From Duganella sp. Leaf126 (lineage in GTDB: Bacteria > Pseudomonadota > Gammaproteobacteria > Burkholderiales > Burkholderiaceae_D): a stretch of DNA of 64,000 bases. The translations under genes were made by a program, and so were the position numbers. The notes beneath the pieces were generated by a model. The model was not told the origin of the DNA and searched no databases. It saw nothing but the letters and a program-made list of their open reading frames with translations. Location of the stretch: NCBI RefSeq assembly GCF_001423125.1, contig NZ_LMNW01000001.1:793229-857228 (forward strand). The letters are read 5' to 3'. Positions 46,908 through 63,837 of this stretch are shown here, one piece after another. The first letter of the stretch is position 1. Each line of letters opens with the position of its first letter.

Positions 46908-48074
46908 ATGCGCGCACTATTGAGCTGGCTTCCCGGTCCGAGCAACGTCGGTCTTCCCGAACAACTGCGCGCGGCCGTCGGCGCCCTGTGCGGCTTGCTG
47001 ATCACCGCCCTGTACGCCCGCTATCTGCTGGCGCCGACCGGTGCGTCGATCTTCATGGTGGCGCCGATGGGGGCGTCGGCCGTCCTGCTGTTTGCGGTAC
47101 CGGCCAGTCCGCTGGCGCAACCGTGGTCTGTGTTCGGAGGCAACGTGGTCAGCGGCCTGGTGGGCGCGGCGTGCGTGCGCTGGCTCGGCGACAGCCTGCC
47201 GCTGCCGTTGCTTGGCGGTCTGGCGGCCGGACTGGCGATCGCCGCCATGTTCTCGCTGCGCTGCCTGCATCCACCGGGCGGCGCGGTGGCGCTGACCACG
47301 GTGCTCGGCGGCCCGGTGGTGCACGCGGCAGGTTTTGCCTTCGTGCTGCACACGGTGGCCCTCGACACTGCCCTGCTGGTCGCCACTGCCGTGGTCTACA
47401 ACAAGCTGACCGGGCGACGCTACCCGCACCTGCACAGCGCACCCGTCAATGTGCATGGCACCAGCGATGCCGCCCCCACCGTGCGGCTCGGTTTCAAGAC
47501 GGAAGACCTCGACGCCGTCCTCAAGCAGTACAACCAGGTGCTCGACATCAGCCGCGACGACCTGGCTGCGCTGTTCATGCAAACCGAGCAGCGCGCCTAC
47601 CAGCGCCGCTTCGGCGTGATCACCTGCGCCGACATCATGTCGCGCGACATCGTCAGCGCCGAATTCGGCACCGAGCTGGAGCCGGCCTGGCAGCTGATGC
47701 GCCAGCATCGCGTGGCCGCCCTGCCCGTGCTGAACCGGGCGCGGCGCGTGATCGGCATCGTCACCCAGACCGACTTCCTCGAGCACGGCGGCCTGGACAG
47801 CTACAGCGGCATGCGCCGCCAGCTGCAGCGCTTCCTGCGCAAGAGCGGCGTCACCCATACCGACAAGGCCGAAGTGGTGGGTCAGATCATGAGTGCGCGC
47901 CCGACCACGGCGCGCACCGATACGCCGATCGTCGACCTGGTGCCGCTGATGGCCAACTCGGGCTTCCACCACATTCCGATCGTCGATGCGGAAGACCGCT
48001 TTGCCGGCATCGTCACCCAGTCCGACCTGGTGGCCGCGCTGTACCAGACGCGCCTCGCGGAAGCTGCGGCATAA
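46908..48074 (+). CDS. HPP-family membrane protein with two CBS domains
   Basis: 388 residues. About four to five membrane helices in the first 165 residues contain the family motif HPPGGA (H121) and GASAVLLFAVP. After a linker come two CBS domains (about 240-290 and 325-380: ADIMSRDIVSAEFG, VGQIMSARPTTARTD), each ending in an IGIVTQ/AGIVTQ-type strand. HPP proteins are predicted transporters (some for nitrite in plastids), and CBS pairs bind adenine nucleotides. Regulation by energy charge is an inference. Likely inner membrane. Confidence 0.9.
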   Translation: MRALLSWLPGPSNVGLPEQLRAAVGALCGLLITALYARYLLAPTGASIFMVAPMGASAVLLFAVPASPLAQPWSVFGGNVVSGLVGAACVRWLGDSLPLPLLGGLAAGLAIAAMFSLRCLHPPGGAVALTTVLGGPVVHAAGFAFVLHTVALDTALLVATAVVYNKLTGRRYPHLHSAPVNVHGTSDAAPTVRLGFKTEDLDAVLKQYNQVLDISRDDLAALFMQTEQRAYQRRFGVITCADIMSRDIVSAEFGTELEPAWQLMRQHRVAALPVLNRARRVIGIVTQTDFLEHGGLDSYSGMRRQLQRFLRKSGVTHTDKAEVVGQIMSARPTTARTDTPIVDLVPLMANSGFHHIPIVDAEDRFAGIVTQSDLVAALYQTRLAEAAA

Positions 48075-48202
48075 GCCGTGGACTGGCGATCCCGGTTGAT
48101 ACAATTTGTTGCGCGGTACTGTCCAGCATGGCTTATGCTAGGCGGCGCTCCGCACGTCCGCCGTGCGCACTTGCTTGTATTCACCTGGATCAGGAAACAC
48201 CT

Positions 48203-50032
48203 ATGAAGCGACTCACCAGCCACGCCCGCCTGTCCACCATTGCCGCCACCCTGGCCCTGGTGTGTATTCCCCTCAGCAATACTTTCGCCCTGCCACTGGC
48301 CGATGCCGACAACCGCCCCGTGCCGCGCGTCAGCGCCACGGCCGCGCACGCCGCGCTGCAGGCGATTGCCGACCAATACTACGATGCGGTCGCCCGCTTC
48401 GAGCCGATCAACGCCACCGAGAACGGCGACAACCGCTACGACGACCAGCTGGGCCTGAGCATCTCGCCCGGCAAACGCGCCCTGCAGTTCAAGATGTACC
48501 GCGACTTCGCCCAGCGCCTGAAGGCCATCAAGCGCGAAGTGCTCAATGCCGAGGACCGGCTCAACTACGACATCCTGCGCTACGAGCTGCGCGGCCTGAT
48601 CGCGATGGAACGCTTCCCCGAGCACCTGCTCCCGTTGAACCAGATGGACAGCGTGCCGGTGACGCTGGCCAATTACGCGGGCGGCCAGGCGTCGCAGCCG
48701 ATCGCCACCGTCGCGCAATACGATGCCTACCTGAGCCGCATCAGCCAGATGCCGGCCTGGATCGACCAGGCCATCAGCAACATGCGCGACGGCATCAAGA
48801 AGGGCATCACCCAGCCCAGGGCGATCATGATCTCGGCCCTGCCGCAGTACAAGAAGCTGCTGAGCGACACGCCCGAGCATAGCATCTATTACACGCCGAT
48901 CAAGAACCTGCCGGCCAGCTTCAGCGCGGCCGACAAGGCGCGCCTGACCGACGCCTATCGCCATCAGATCGCCACGCAGATCATGCCGGCGCTGGGACGC
49001 CTGGCCGCGTTCGTGGAAAAAGACTACATTCCGGCCTGCCGCACCACCACCGGCCTGGGCGCCCTGCCCGACGGCGCCGCCTGGTACCAGGCGCGCGTGG
49101 CCAATGCCACCACCACCACGCTGAAGCCGGACCAGATCCACGCGATCGGCCTGCGCGAAGTGGCGCGCATCCAGTCGCAGTTCGAGGTGCTCGGTCCCAA
49201 GCTCGGCTACAACGGCCCGGCCGCCGGCCTGCCGGTGTGGGTGGCAGCGCAGCCGAAGTTCCGGCCGTTCAAGAGCGAGGATGAGGTGCAGGCCGTGTAC
49301 CGCAAGCTCAACGACGTGCTCGACACCAAGCTGCCGATGATGTTTACGCTGGTGCCCAAGGCCAAGCTCGATCTGCGCCTGGAACCGGAACTGAGCCGCG
49401 ACACGGCCTCCGACCATTACACGGCGCCTGCCATCGACGGCTCGCGCCCGGGCGTGTTCTGGTCGGTGGTCACCGACCCGACCAAGTACGGCAGCACCGG
49501 CATGACCACGCTGTTCCTGCACGAAGGCAAGCCCGGTCACCATTTCCACATCGCCCTGATGCAGGAACTGAAGCTGCCCGACTTCCGCAAATTCGGCGGC
49601 AACAACGCCTTCACCGAAGGCTGGGCCCTGTACGCGGAAACGCTGGGCAAGGAAATGGGTTTATATGACGATCCGGCCCAGTACTTCGGCCACCTGAACG
49701 ACGAACTGCTGCGCGCCACGCGCCTGGTGGTGGACACCGGCATGCACGCCAAGGGCTGGACCCGCGAACAGAGCATCAAGTACATGCGCGACACGCTCGG
49801 CTACGACGAAGTGGCCAGGAGCGAAACCGAGCGCTACATGGCCTGGCCGGGCCAGGCGCTCGGCTACAAGATCGGCGCGCTGAAAATCCTCGAACTGCGC
49901 CACCGCGCAGAAGAAGCACTGGGCGAGCGCTTCAGCCTGCCGAAGTTCCACGAAGTGGTGCTCAGCGACGGCACCTTGCCGCTGGCGCTGCTGGAGGAGA
50001 AGGTGGATCGGTGGATTGCTGCGCAGCAGTGA
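48203..50032 (+). CDS. Secreted DUF885-family peptidase-like protein
   Basis: 609 residues. The signal peptide (about 1-29; cleavage near TFA-LP) is followed by a mostly helical domain. The motif HEGKPGHH (440-447) is the hallmark of DUF885 and contains a zinc-site-like HExxxxH variant, followed by FTEGWALYAE. Family members are predicted zinc-dependent carboxypeptidase-like enzymes in the periplasm or outside; experimental data are scarce. The start at 48203 has AGGA 7 bases upstream. Stand-alone gene. Confidence 0.9.
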   Translation: MKRLTSHARLSTIAATLALVCIPLSNTFALPLADADNRPVPRVSATAAHAALQAIADQYYDAVARFEPINATENGDNRYDDQLGLSISPGKRALQFKMYRDFAQRLKAIKREVLNAEDRLNYDILRYELRGLIAMERFPEHLLPLNQMDSVPVTLANYAGGQASQPIATVAQYDAYLSRISQMPAWIDQAISNMRDGIKKGITQPRAIMISALPQYKKLLSDTPEHSIYYTPIKNLPASFSAADKARLTDAYRHQIATQIMPALGRLAAFVEKDYIPACRTTTGLGALPDGAAWYQARVANATTTTLKPDQIHAIGLREVARIQSQFEVLGPKLGYNGPAAGLPVWVAAQPKFRPFKSEDEVQAVYRKLNDVLDTKLPMMFTLVPKAKLDLRLEPELSRDTASDHYTAPAIDGSRPGVFWSVVTDPTKYGSTGMTTLFLHEGKPGHHFHIALMQELKLPDFRKFGGNNAFTEGWALYAETLGKEMGLYDDPAQYFGHLNDELLRATRLVVDTGMHAKGWTREQSIKYMRDTLGYDEVARSETERYMAWPGQALGYKIGALKILELRHRAEEALGERFSLPKFHEVVLSDGTLPLALLEEKVDRWIAAQQ

Positions 50033-50089
50033 CAGCCGTGACGACGGCGCCAGGTGTAGATGGCGCCCTGATGTGAAGCGCGACGCGCT

Positions 50090-50224
50090 TCACATTCCCC
50101 ACGAAATATAGCCGACCATGATCACCGCGGCGCAGGACACCACGACCATGACGCCGGAAACGATCTTTCCGGCGCGTACCCGCAAGGCGGGATCGGTTTC
50201 CAGTTTGGCGATCAATTGACTCAT
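50090..50224 (-). CDS. Small single-pass membrane protein, 44 residues
   Basis: Begins MSQLIAKLETDPALRVRAGK, then one membrane helix (IVSGVMVVVSCAAVIMVGYI), ending in SWGM. The ATG at 50224 is preceded by AAGGGG at a 6-base spacing, a strong ribosome site, which supports real translation. No family was recognised. It lies 67 bases after the gene at 50292-50633 and may be cotranscribed. Confidence 0.65.
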   Translation of the reverse strand: MSQLIAKLETDPALRVRAGKIVSGVMVVVSCAAVIMVGYISWGM

Positions 50225-50291
50225 TTTATTCCCCTTAAACAGTTCCTTGCGACGCTGCTGGCGTCGTCGAGACACTGCACGATGCGCTCCA

Positions 50292-50633
50292 TTAGGGCTT
50301 GCCGCTCGGTTGCCGCCCTTTTTGCTCCTGATCGGCCAGCGTGGCGTGCGCCGCAGAGTAGGTCACGGTCACCAGCAGCATCGACACGATCGACCCGACA
50401 AAGATCCGCATGTCCGGAATATGCGGGTAGGAAAAGACATAGCCGGTTGGCAGATCAAGCGAGTTGATTCCGACCATCACTACCGACACGACGATCAGCA
50501 AGATATGCAAACCGAACGCGGTCCATATCGGCGTCGACCACTGTTTGACAGCCTGAACCTCCTGCAGCGACACAAGCTCATAGCAGGTCGCAGCATCTTC
50601 CGCGCACCGGGCAAAGCGGTCAAGCAAGCTCAA
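50292..50633 (-). CDS. Hypothetical membrane protein, about 113 residues
   Basis: Two hydrophobic segments are visible: about residues 36-56 (TAFGLHILLIVVSVVMVGI) and about 77-95 (FVGSIVSMLLVTVTYSAA). The N-terminal 30 residues are polar with two Cys. The proposed start is TTG with a poor ribosome site, so the true start could be internal. No family was recognised. It lies between the 44-residue protein gene and an HTH-nucleotidyltransferase-like gene on the same strand. Confidence 0.5.
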   Translation of the reverse strand: MSLLDRFARCAEDAATCYELVSLQEVQAVKQWSTPIWTAFGLHILLIVVSVVMVGINSLDLPTGYVFSYPHIPDMRIFVGSIVSMLLVTVTYSAAHATLADQEQKGRQPSGKP

Positions 50634-50685
50634 CTTAGCCAGTGGCAGTCAGTTCTCCCGGAGATGCGTGTCCTGGCCCACCGCG

Positions 50686-51294
50686 TCAACCACCTGCCGC
50701 CACCTCGGCAACAATTCTCTCCAGATCCGCCTCATCCCCGAGCACATAAATCTTCTGCTCGCGCAGCACCTGCAAAATAAACCCCTGCTGCTCGCGCAGG
50801 CGACGCTTGAAGTCGGGCGCCGTGTACAGGTTGGGGTTGATCTTGCGGCGCAGCAGGCGCTCGGCTACCGGCAGCCGCGACAGCAGCTCGCCGTAGCTGG
50901 TGTTTTCGCCGATCAGCAGCAGCTCCACCGGCGTGTTCATGCCCTCCTGTTCCTTGGCCGTGGCGCCGTAGACGAACGCCACGTTGAGCGAGCGCTGTAG
51001 CGGCGCCAGGGCCGAGTTCAGCACGCTGACCAGGCCGAAAGTCTTTTTGACCACACTGGTCAGTTCCTCGTAGACGATGCAGTCACGGTTCGGCTTGAAG
51101 CGGCGCACGTTGCCGATGCGCTCGGAGACGATCACGCCGGCGTCGTGCAGCCGCTTCAGTTCGCGCTGGGCCGAGGCGCTGCCCAGGCCTGTGAGACGCA
51201 TGATCTCGTTGAGGTGGTAGCCGTCCGAGGTACGGATAAAAAGCAAACCCAGCAGTTTTTGCTGGGCGGGGGTGAACAGGGCTTGGGCGATCAT
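50686..51294 (-). CDS. Winged-helix protein with degenerate nucleotidyltransferase domain
   Basis: 202 residues. N-terminal winged helix (about 5-70: LLGLLFIRTSDGYHLNEIMRLTGLGSASAQRELKRLHDAG). The second half has the strand pattern of a MNT-type nucleotidyltransferase (VAFVYGATAKEQEGMNTPVELLLIGE), but the GS...DxD catalytic pattern is altered (GA...VELL), so catalysis is unlikely. It probably acts as a DNA-binding regulator. No HEPN toxin partner is adjacent. It lies directly downstream of the rpoC terminator but is separately transcribed in the same direction. Confidence 0.8.
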   Translation of the reverse strand: MIAQALFTPAQQKLLGLLFIRTSDGYHLNEIMRLTGLGSASAQRELKRLHDAGVIVSERIGNVRRFKPNRDCIVYEELTSVVKKTFGLVSVLNSALAPLQRSLNVAFVYGATAKEQEGMNTPVELLLIGENTSYGELLSRLPVAERLLRRKINPNLYTAPDFKRRLREQQGFILQVLREQKIYVLGDEADLERIVAEVAAGG

Positions 51295-51353
51295 GAGCCA
51301 GATCTTAGCATGCGCAAACCAGGTTCTGGCAATGCGGTCTGCAATCTCCGGCC

Positions 51354-51384
51354 ATAAAAAAACGGCGCCCGCAGGCGCCGTTTT
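51354..51384 (-). terminator. Rho-independent terminator of the rpoBC operon
   Basis: The stem AACGGCGCC/GGCGCCGTT with loop CGCA (plus strand) reads on the minus strand into TTTTTTT just after rpoC. It ends the ribosomal protein/RNA polymerase operon. Confidence 0.92.
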
Positions 51385-51402
51385 GGACAGAGCGAAAGCC
51401 GA

Positions 51403-55635
<4,233 letters not shown>

Positions 55636-55670
55636 GTATCACTCCAGAGGTGATTAAATTCTCAAATGCG

Positions 55671-55754
55671 TCGTTCCCGCGAAGGCGGGAACCCAGTTTT
55701 GGCAGGCTGCTGGCAGCTCATGCGCAACTTGGGTTCCCGCCTACGCGGGAACGA
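55671..55754. repeat. Inverted pair of REP-like repeats in the rpoB-rpoC spacer
   Basis: Two 26-base arms, TCGTTCCCGCGAAGGCGGGA... at 55671-55696 and its near-perfect inverted copy at 55729-55754 (two differences), are separated by 32 bases. Each arm is itself palindromic (TTCCCGCG...CGGGAA). This fits a REPIN: two repetitive extragenic palindromes in opposite orientation, mobilised by a RAYT transposase elsewhere. Confidence 0.8.
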
Positions 55755-55766
55755 CGGGCCAGCGAT

Positions 55767-59876
<4,110 letters not shown>

Positions 59877-60060
59877 GGACACTCCGTGAGTGACAGAAAG
59901 GAAAAAATTCAGGTTTTGCCAGTGCACTGCGAGCCACTTCAGCAACAATCTCGGCTGCGTGTCACACAGACGAAACCTGAAATTTCTACCATTTCCAGCG
60001 GATCAATTGGAACTGCAACGTCTTGACAACGTTACAAATACGACACAGACGACAAAGGAG

Positions 60061-60108
60061 CCAAAGCCGGGATTTCCTCCCGTAAAAGAGGAAATCCCGC
60101 AGCTTTGG
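60061..60108 (-). promoter_or_regulatory. Long hairpin between rplL and rpoB (attenuator or processing site)
   Basis: A near-perfect stem: CCAAAGC plus CGGGATTTCCTC pair with GAGGAAATCCCG plus GCTTTGG across loop CCGTAAAA. No T-run follows on the minus strand. The same position in E. coli holds an attenuator and an RNase III processing site, so a similar role is plausible. Confidence 0.75.
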
Positions 60109-60146
60109 CTCGTGGCGCTAAGTGGTAGCCGCCGGTACAGCTTGAA

Positions 60147-60524
60147 TTACTTCAGTTCGGCCTTGGCGCCAGCTTCTTCCAGCTTCTTCTTAGCGGCTTC
60201 AGCGTCAGCTTTCGACAGGGCTTCTTTCACGGTCTTCGGTGCGCCGTCAACCACGTCTTTGGCTTCTTTCAGGCCCAGACCGGTGATTTCGCGAACGGCT
60301 TTAATCACGCCAACTTTGTTCGCGCCGATTTCGGTCAGAACCAGGTTGAACTCGGTTTGCTCTTCAGCAGCAGCTGCGCCGCCGGCTGCGCCGCCAGCAG
60401 CTGGGGCAGCCATTGCAGCAGCCGAAACGCCGAATTTTTCTTCGAAAGCCTTGACCAGTTCGTTCAGGTCCATTACGGACATTTCGCTCACTGCGTTCAG
60501 GATGTCGTCTTTGCTAATTGCCAT
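60147..60524 (-). CDS. rplL: 50S ribosomal protein L7/L12
   Basis: 125 residues starting [20 protein letters not shown]; the ATG at 60524 has GGAG 7 bases upstream. N-terminal dimerisation domain, flexible Ala/Gly hinge ([18 protein letters not shown]) and conserved C-terminal domain ([21 protein letters not shown]). It forms the ribosomal stalk with L10 and stimulates factor GTPases. Between rplJ and rplL lies a terminator-like hairpin. Confidence 0.98.
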   Translation of the reverse strand: MAISKDDILNAVSEMSVMDLNELVKAFEEKFGVSAAAMAAPAAGGAAGGAAAAEEQTEFNLVLTEIGANKVGVIKAVREITGLGLKEAKDVVDGAPKTVKEALSKADAEAAKKKLEEAGAKAELK

Positions 60525-60575
60525 TTGAAACTCCAATAATTTTTGATTCGTTAATACATCAGATAGCTACTTGAT

Positions 60576-60602
60576 AAAAACCCGCGCCGCCTTACGCGGC
60601 GC
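60576..60602 (-). terminator. Terminator-like hairpin between rplJ and rplL
   Basis: The stem GCGCCGC/GCGGCGC with loop CTTAC reads on the minus strand into GGGTTTTTATC. It has canonical intrinsic terminator form, yet lies inside the operon upstream of rplL. Confidence 0.7.
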
Positions 60603-60613
60603 ACCACAGCGTA

Positions 60614-61147
60614 TTACGCTGCGGGGGCTTCTTCTGCTGCGACTTCTGCAGCAGGAGCGCCTTCGGATTTTTTCGCTGCCAGAGCAGCCAGACCACGTGC
60701 GAAGCCCGACACCGGAGCCAGCATAACGCCCAACAGCTGCGAGATGAGGACTTCACGGCTAGGAATGCTCGCCAACGCGGCAACAGCGGTTTTATCCAGC
60801 TGCTTGCCTGCGTAGTTACCGGCAGTGATGACCAGCTTGTCGTTGGTTTTAGCGAAGTCGTTGATGACTTTAGCTGCTGCAACGGCGTCGTCCGAGATCG
60901 AATAGATCAGCGGACCGGTCATGCTGTCTGCCAGCAAGGCGAACTGCGTGCCTTCGACAGCGCGACGTGCGAGGGTGTTTTTCAACACTCGCAGGTACAC
61001 GCCTTGAGCACGCGCCTTGGCACGGAGTTGCGTCAAGTGAGCAACCTGGATGCCACGATACTCGGCCACGACGATGGTTTGCGCAGTTGCTACTTTTGCG
61101 GAAACTTCGGCGACTACGGCCTTTTTGTCATTCAGATTGAGACCCAC
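60614..61147 (-). CDS. rplJ: 50S ribosomal protein L10
   Basis: 177 residues. GTG start at 61147, with AAGGAG 7 bases upstream and product [16 protein letters not shown], the conserved beginning. It carries the L10 core ([27 protein letters not shown]) and the C-terminal Ala-rich L12-binding helix region. Anchors L7/L12 to the ribosome; the L10-L12 complex usually represses its own operon by binding the rplJ leader. Confidence 0.97.
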   Translation of the reverse strand: MGLNLNDKKAVVAEVSAKVATAQTIVVAEYRGIQVAHLTQLRAKARAQGVYLRVLKNTLARRAVEGTQFALLADSMTGPLIYSISDDAVAAAKVINDFAKTNDKLVITAGNYAGKQLDKTAVAALASIPSREVLISQLLGVMLAPVSGFARGLAALAAKKSEGAPAAEVAAEEAPAA

Positions 61148-61401
61148 GGTCAATCTCCTTAAATGATGACGGGCGTAATTGCCTGTCATCGGTTCGAACA
61201 ACGGCGTCCGAGGTTAGGAGTCCAATGGACTGCAAAACTTGGTCGGGAACACCATCTGCGTTGGGTGAAACAACTCAATTAACCGGATGCCTGCCTGCTG
61301 CACCTGGCCCAACGGTCTTTGATTGCGACTGTCACTTGCGTGGCAGCCATCCCAAAGAACTGCCCTGCGCGGTCAAGCGCAGGGACTTAATACTTGAAAA
61401 C
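61148..61401 (-). promoter_or_regulatory. rplA-rplJ intergenic leader with hairpin
   Basis: 254 bases. A strong stem CCCTGCGC/GCGCAGGG with loop GGTCAA (61363-61384) follows rplA, and the rest forms the rplJ leader, where L10-(L7/L12) autoregulation is expected by analogy. It probably also contains a promoter for rplJL-rpoBC, but no clear -35/-10 pair was assigned. Confidence 0.55.
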
Positions 61402-62097
61402 TTAGGCAGCCAGGGTAGCCTGGTCAACACGGACGCCAGCGCCCATGGTCGACGACAGCGACACTTTGCGCAGGTACACGCCTTTCGACGATGCCGGCTT
61501 GGCTTTGTTCAGCGCATCGATCAGGGCAACCAGGTTGCTCTTCAGATCGGCGTCAGCGAACGATTTGCGGCCGATGGTCGCGTGGATGATACCGGCTTTG
61601 TCGGTACGGTATTGAACCTGACCGGCTTTGGCGTTTTTCACAGCGGTCGCGACGTCAGGGGTCACGGTGCCGACTTTCGGGTTCGGCATCAGGCCGCGTG
61701 GGCCCAGGATCTGACCCAGGGTACCGACGATACGCATGGTGTCTGGCGAAGCGATGACGATATCGAAAGGCATGTCGCCGGCTTTGACGCGCTCGGCCAG
61801 GTCTTCCATACCGACCACGTCAGCGCCTGCTGCTTTGGCGGCTTCAGCTTTGTCGCCCGAAGCGAACACGGCCACGCGAACGGTTTTGCCGGTGCCAGCT
61901 GGCAGCACGACGGAACCGCGAACGACCTGGTCCGATTTCTTCGGATCCACACCCAGTTGTACCGACACGTCGATCGATTCATTGAACTTGGCCGTGGCCA
62001 GTTCCTTGATCAGGGCGACAGCGTTGTCGAAGGCGTAGGACTTGGTGCTATCGACTTTGGCCTTGATAGCTTTTGCGCGTTTGGACAGTTTTGCCAT
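61402..62097 (-). CDS. rplA: 50S ribosomal protein L1
   Basis: 231 residues, full length. It begins [11 protein letters not shown] and includes the family stretch [15 protein letters not shown]. Binds 23S rRNA at the L1 stalk and represses rplKA translation in known systems. It starts 2 bases after the rplK stop, so the pair is tightly coupled. Confidence 0.98.
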   Translation of the reverse strand: MAKLSKRAKAIKAKVDSTKSYAFDNAVALIKELATAKFNESIDVSVQLGVDPKKSDQVVRGSVVLPAGTGKTVRVAVFASGDKAEAAKAAGADVVGMEDLAERVKAGDMPFDIVIASPDTMRIVGTLGQILGPRGLMPNPKVGTVTPDVATAVKNAKAGQVQYRTDKAGIIHATIGRKSFADADLKSNLVALIDALNKAKPASSKGVYLRKVSLSSTMGAGVRVDQATLAA

Positions 62098-62099
62098 GA

Positions 62100-62531
62100 T
62101 TACAGACCTTCCACCGTGATGCCCATCGAACGTGCGGAACCGGCGATGGTGCGTACAGCAGCATCGAGGTCGGCAGCGGTCAGATCTGGGGTTTTCAATT
62201 TTGCGATTTCTTCAGCTTGGGCGCGGGTCAGCGTGCCGACTTTGTCGGTATGTGGCTTCGGCGAACCTTTGGTGATGCCCGAGTGCTTCTTGATCAGGAA
62301 GGTTGCTGGCGGGGTCTTCATCACGAAGGTGAACGACTTGTCAGCGAACGCGGTGATCACGACCGGGATCGGCATGCCTGGTTCCATACCTTGGGTCTGC
62401 GCGTTGAACGCCTTGCAGAATTCCATGATGTTCAGACCGCGCTGACCCAGTGCTGGGCCGATCGGTGGGGATGGGTTTGCTTTACCAGCTGGCACTTGCA
62501 GCTTGATAAAACCAATGATTTTCTTTGCCAT
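62100..62531 (-). CDS. rplK: 50S ribosomal protein L11
   Basis: 143 residues. [38 protein letters not shown] is the conserved N-terminus (here the start of it); the C-terminal RNA-binding domain follows ([13 protein letters not shown]). Forms the GTPase-associated centre; thiostrepton site. The 123-base spacer to nusG contains a GCCCCGC/GCGGGGC hairpin (62563-62593) and one near nusG (62624-62650). Confidence 0.97.
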   Translation of the reverse strand: MAKKIIGFIKLQVPAGKANPSPPIGPALGQRGLNIMEFCKAFNAQTQGMEPGMPIPVVITAFADKSFTFVMKTPPATFLIKKHSGITKGSPKPHTDKVGTLTRAQAEEIAKLKTPDLTAADLDAAVRTIAGSARSMGITVEGL

Positions 62532-62562
62532 GATGGCTCCTGTCTTGGAGATGAGTAGTAGC

Positions 62563-62650
62563 GCCCCGCGATGCGCTACCTTGCATGCGGGGCTCCTCTT
62601 TTGCCAGATTTGTCAGGTTTTTACACCGTCGCCCGTTCTGGCGAACGGTG
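62563..62650 (-). promoter_or_regulatory. Two hairpins in the nusG-rplK spacer
   Basis: CACCGTTCGCC pairs with GGGCGACGGTG (one bulge) directly after nusG, and GCCCCGC pairs with GCGGGGC (62563-62593) before rplK. These may regulate or separate nusG from the ribosomal protein genes. No T-run makes either a canonical terminator. Confidence 0.5.
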
Positions 62651-62654
62651 CTGC

Positions 62655-63269
62655 TTATACTTTTTCGACCTGGCCGAACTCGAGCTCGACTGGAGTTGCG
62701 CGACCGAAGATGGTGACCGAGACGCGCACTTTCGATTTCTCGTAGTTGACTTCCTCGACGTTGCCGTTGAAGTCGGTGAACGGGCCATCCTTGATGCGGA
62801 CTTGTTCGCCCACTTCGTACAGCACTTTTGGCCGTGGCTTCTCGACACCTTCTTGCATCTGCTGCATGATCTTGTCGATCTCGCGCGCAGGAATCGGGGT
62901 CGGCTTGTTCGATTTGCCGCCGATGAAACCGGTGACCTTGCTGGTGTTCTTGACCAGGTGCCAGGTTTCGTCGGTCATTTCCATTTCCACCAGCACGTAG
63001 CCAGGGAAGAAACGACGCTCGGTAACGGACTTTTGACCGTTCTTGACTTCGACTACTTCTTCAGTCGGCACCAGGATCTGGCCGAACTGGTCTTGCATGC
63101 CGGCGCGCTCCACGCGCTCGGTCAGCGCGCGTTGCACGCTTTTTTCCATACCGGAATACGCATGAACAACGTACCAGCGCTTGTTGCTTACTGGTACGCT
63201 GATTGGCGCTGCGCCAGCCTCTTGTGCAGGCACTTCGCCTTGCACGTCATCTTGCACATTTTCGCTCAT
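62655..63269 (-). CDS. nusG: Transcription termination/antitermination factor NusG
   Basis: 204 residues. N-terminal NGN domain ([41 protein letters not shown]) and C-terminal KOW domain ([21 protein letters not shown]). The N-terminal extension of about 27 residues (before NKRWYVV) is acidic and varied, common in this group. Start overlaps the secE stop by one base. Stimulates elongation and Rho action and couples to ribosomes. Confidence 0.97.
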   Translation of the reverse strand: MSENVQDDVQGEVPAQEAGAAPISVPVSNKRWYVVHAYSGMEKSVQRALTERVERAGMQDQFGQILVPTEEVVEVKNGQKSVTERRFFPGYVLVEMEMTDETWHLVKNTSKVTGFIGGKSNKPTPIPAREIDKIMQQMQEGVEKPRPKVLYEVGEQVRIKDGPFTDFNGNVEEVNYEKSKVRVSVTIFGRATPVELEFGQVEKV

Positions 63270-63652
63270 TATTTTCGTATGCCCAGAATGAGATCGTATA
63301 ACAGGAATTCCAGCGTCTTATCGGTGCCCCACAGGAACAGCGCCATCACCAGGACAAAGGCAAACACGATGCCAGTGATCTGGGTTGCTTCGCGACGCGT
63401 CGGCCAGACGACCTTTTTGGTTTCGCGAACGGATTCTTGGGCGAAATTCAGGAAATCACGACCAGTCGACGAAGTCCACAAGAGCAGAACGGCAAAAGCC
63501 AAACCAGCTACAAGTGCGCCTGCGCGTACCAGAGCTGGTTTGTCCGACAGGTAATAAAACCCGACCACACCTGCGATTGCGACAGCGATGGCCAACGCAA
63601 CCTTAATCTTGTCATTCGACGTGCTGACGGTCTGCACGGATTGATTAGACAT
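63269..63652 (-). CDS. secE: Preprotein translocase subunit SecE
   Basis: 127 residues, the long three-helix form as in enteric bacteria. Two N-terminal helices (about 17-35 and 41-60), then the conserved amphipathic segment [17 protein letters not shown] and the essential last helix. Start ATG 63652 gives [12 protein letters not shown]. Part of SecYEG in the inner membrane. Located between tRNA-Trp and nusG as in most proteobacteria. Confidence 0.96.
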   Translation of the reverse strand: MSNQSVQTVSTSNDKIKVALAIAVAIAGVVGFYYLSDKPALVRAGALVAGLAFAVLLLWTSSTGRDFLNFAQESVRETKKVVWPTRREATQITGIVFAFVLVMALFLWGTDKTLEFLLYDLILGIRK

Positions 63653-63688
63653 TGTATTTTTACTTTCGGTGCCCTGCACCAGATTCGG

Positions 63689-63764
63689 TGGCAGGGGCGG
63701 AGGGCCTCGAACCCCCAACCTTCGGTTTTGGAGACCGACGCTCTGCCAATTGAGCTACGCCCCT
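63689..63764 (-). tRNA. tRNA-Trp (anticodon CCA)
   Basis: 76 bases with encoded CCA end. Acceptor stem AGGGGCG/CGCCCCT, D-arm GCTCAATTGGCAGAGC, anticodon arm GTCGGTCTCCAAAACCGA... with CCA in the loop, variable loop, and T-arm GGGGGTTCGAGGCCCTC. It lies between tuf and secE, as in the conserved proteobacterial cluster. Confidence 0.97.
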
Positions 63765-63791
63765 TCCGAGTACTACTTACAAAGGATTTCG

Positions 63792-63819
63792 ATTATACCA
63801 CCAGAGAGACCCCTGGTGG
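63792..63819 (-). promoter_or_regulatory. tuf terminator-like hairpin overlapping a TATAAT box
   Basis: On the minus strand a stem CCACCAG/CTGGTGG (loop GGGTCTCT-like) follows tuf and is directly followed by TATAAT (63797-63792), about 28 bases before the tRNA-Trp 5' end. The hexamer can be the -10 of the tRNA-Trp-secE-nusG unit; no good -35 was seen at 17 bases. Confidence 0.55.
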
Positions 63820-63837
63820 CTAATCCGCCTATCCTTA

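Noticed and set aside
50686..51294. Toxin-antitoxin (HEPN-MNT) module
   Set aside because: The nucleotidyltransferase motif is degenerate and no HEPN-like neighbour is present.
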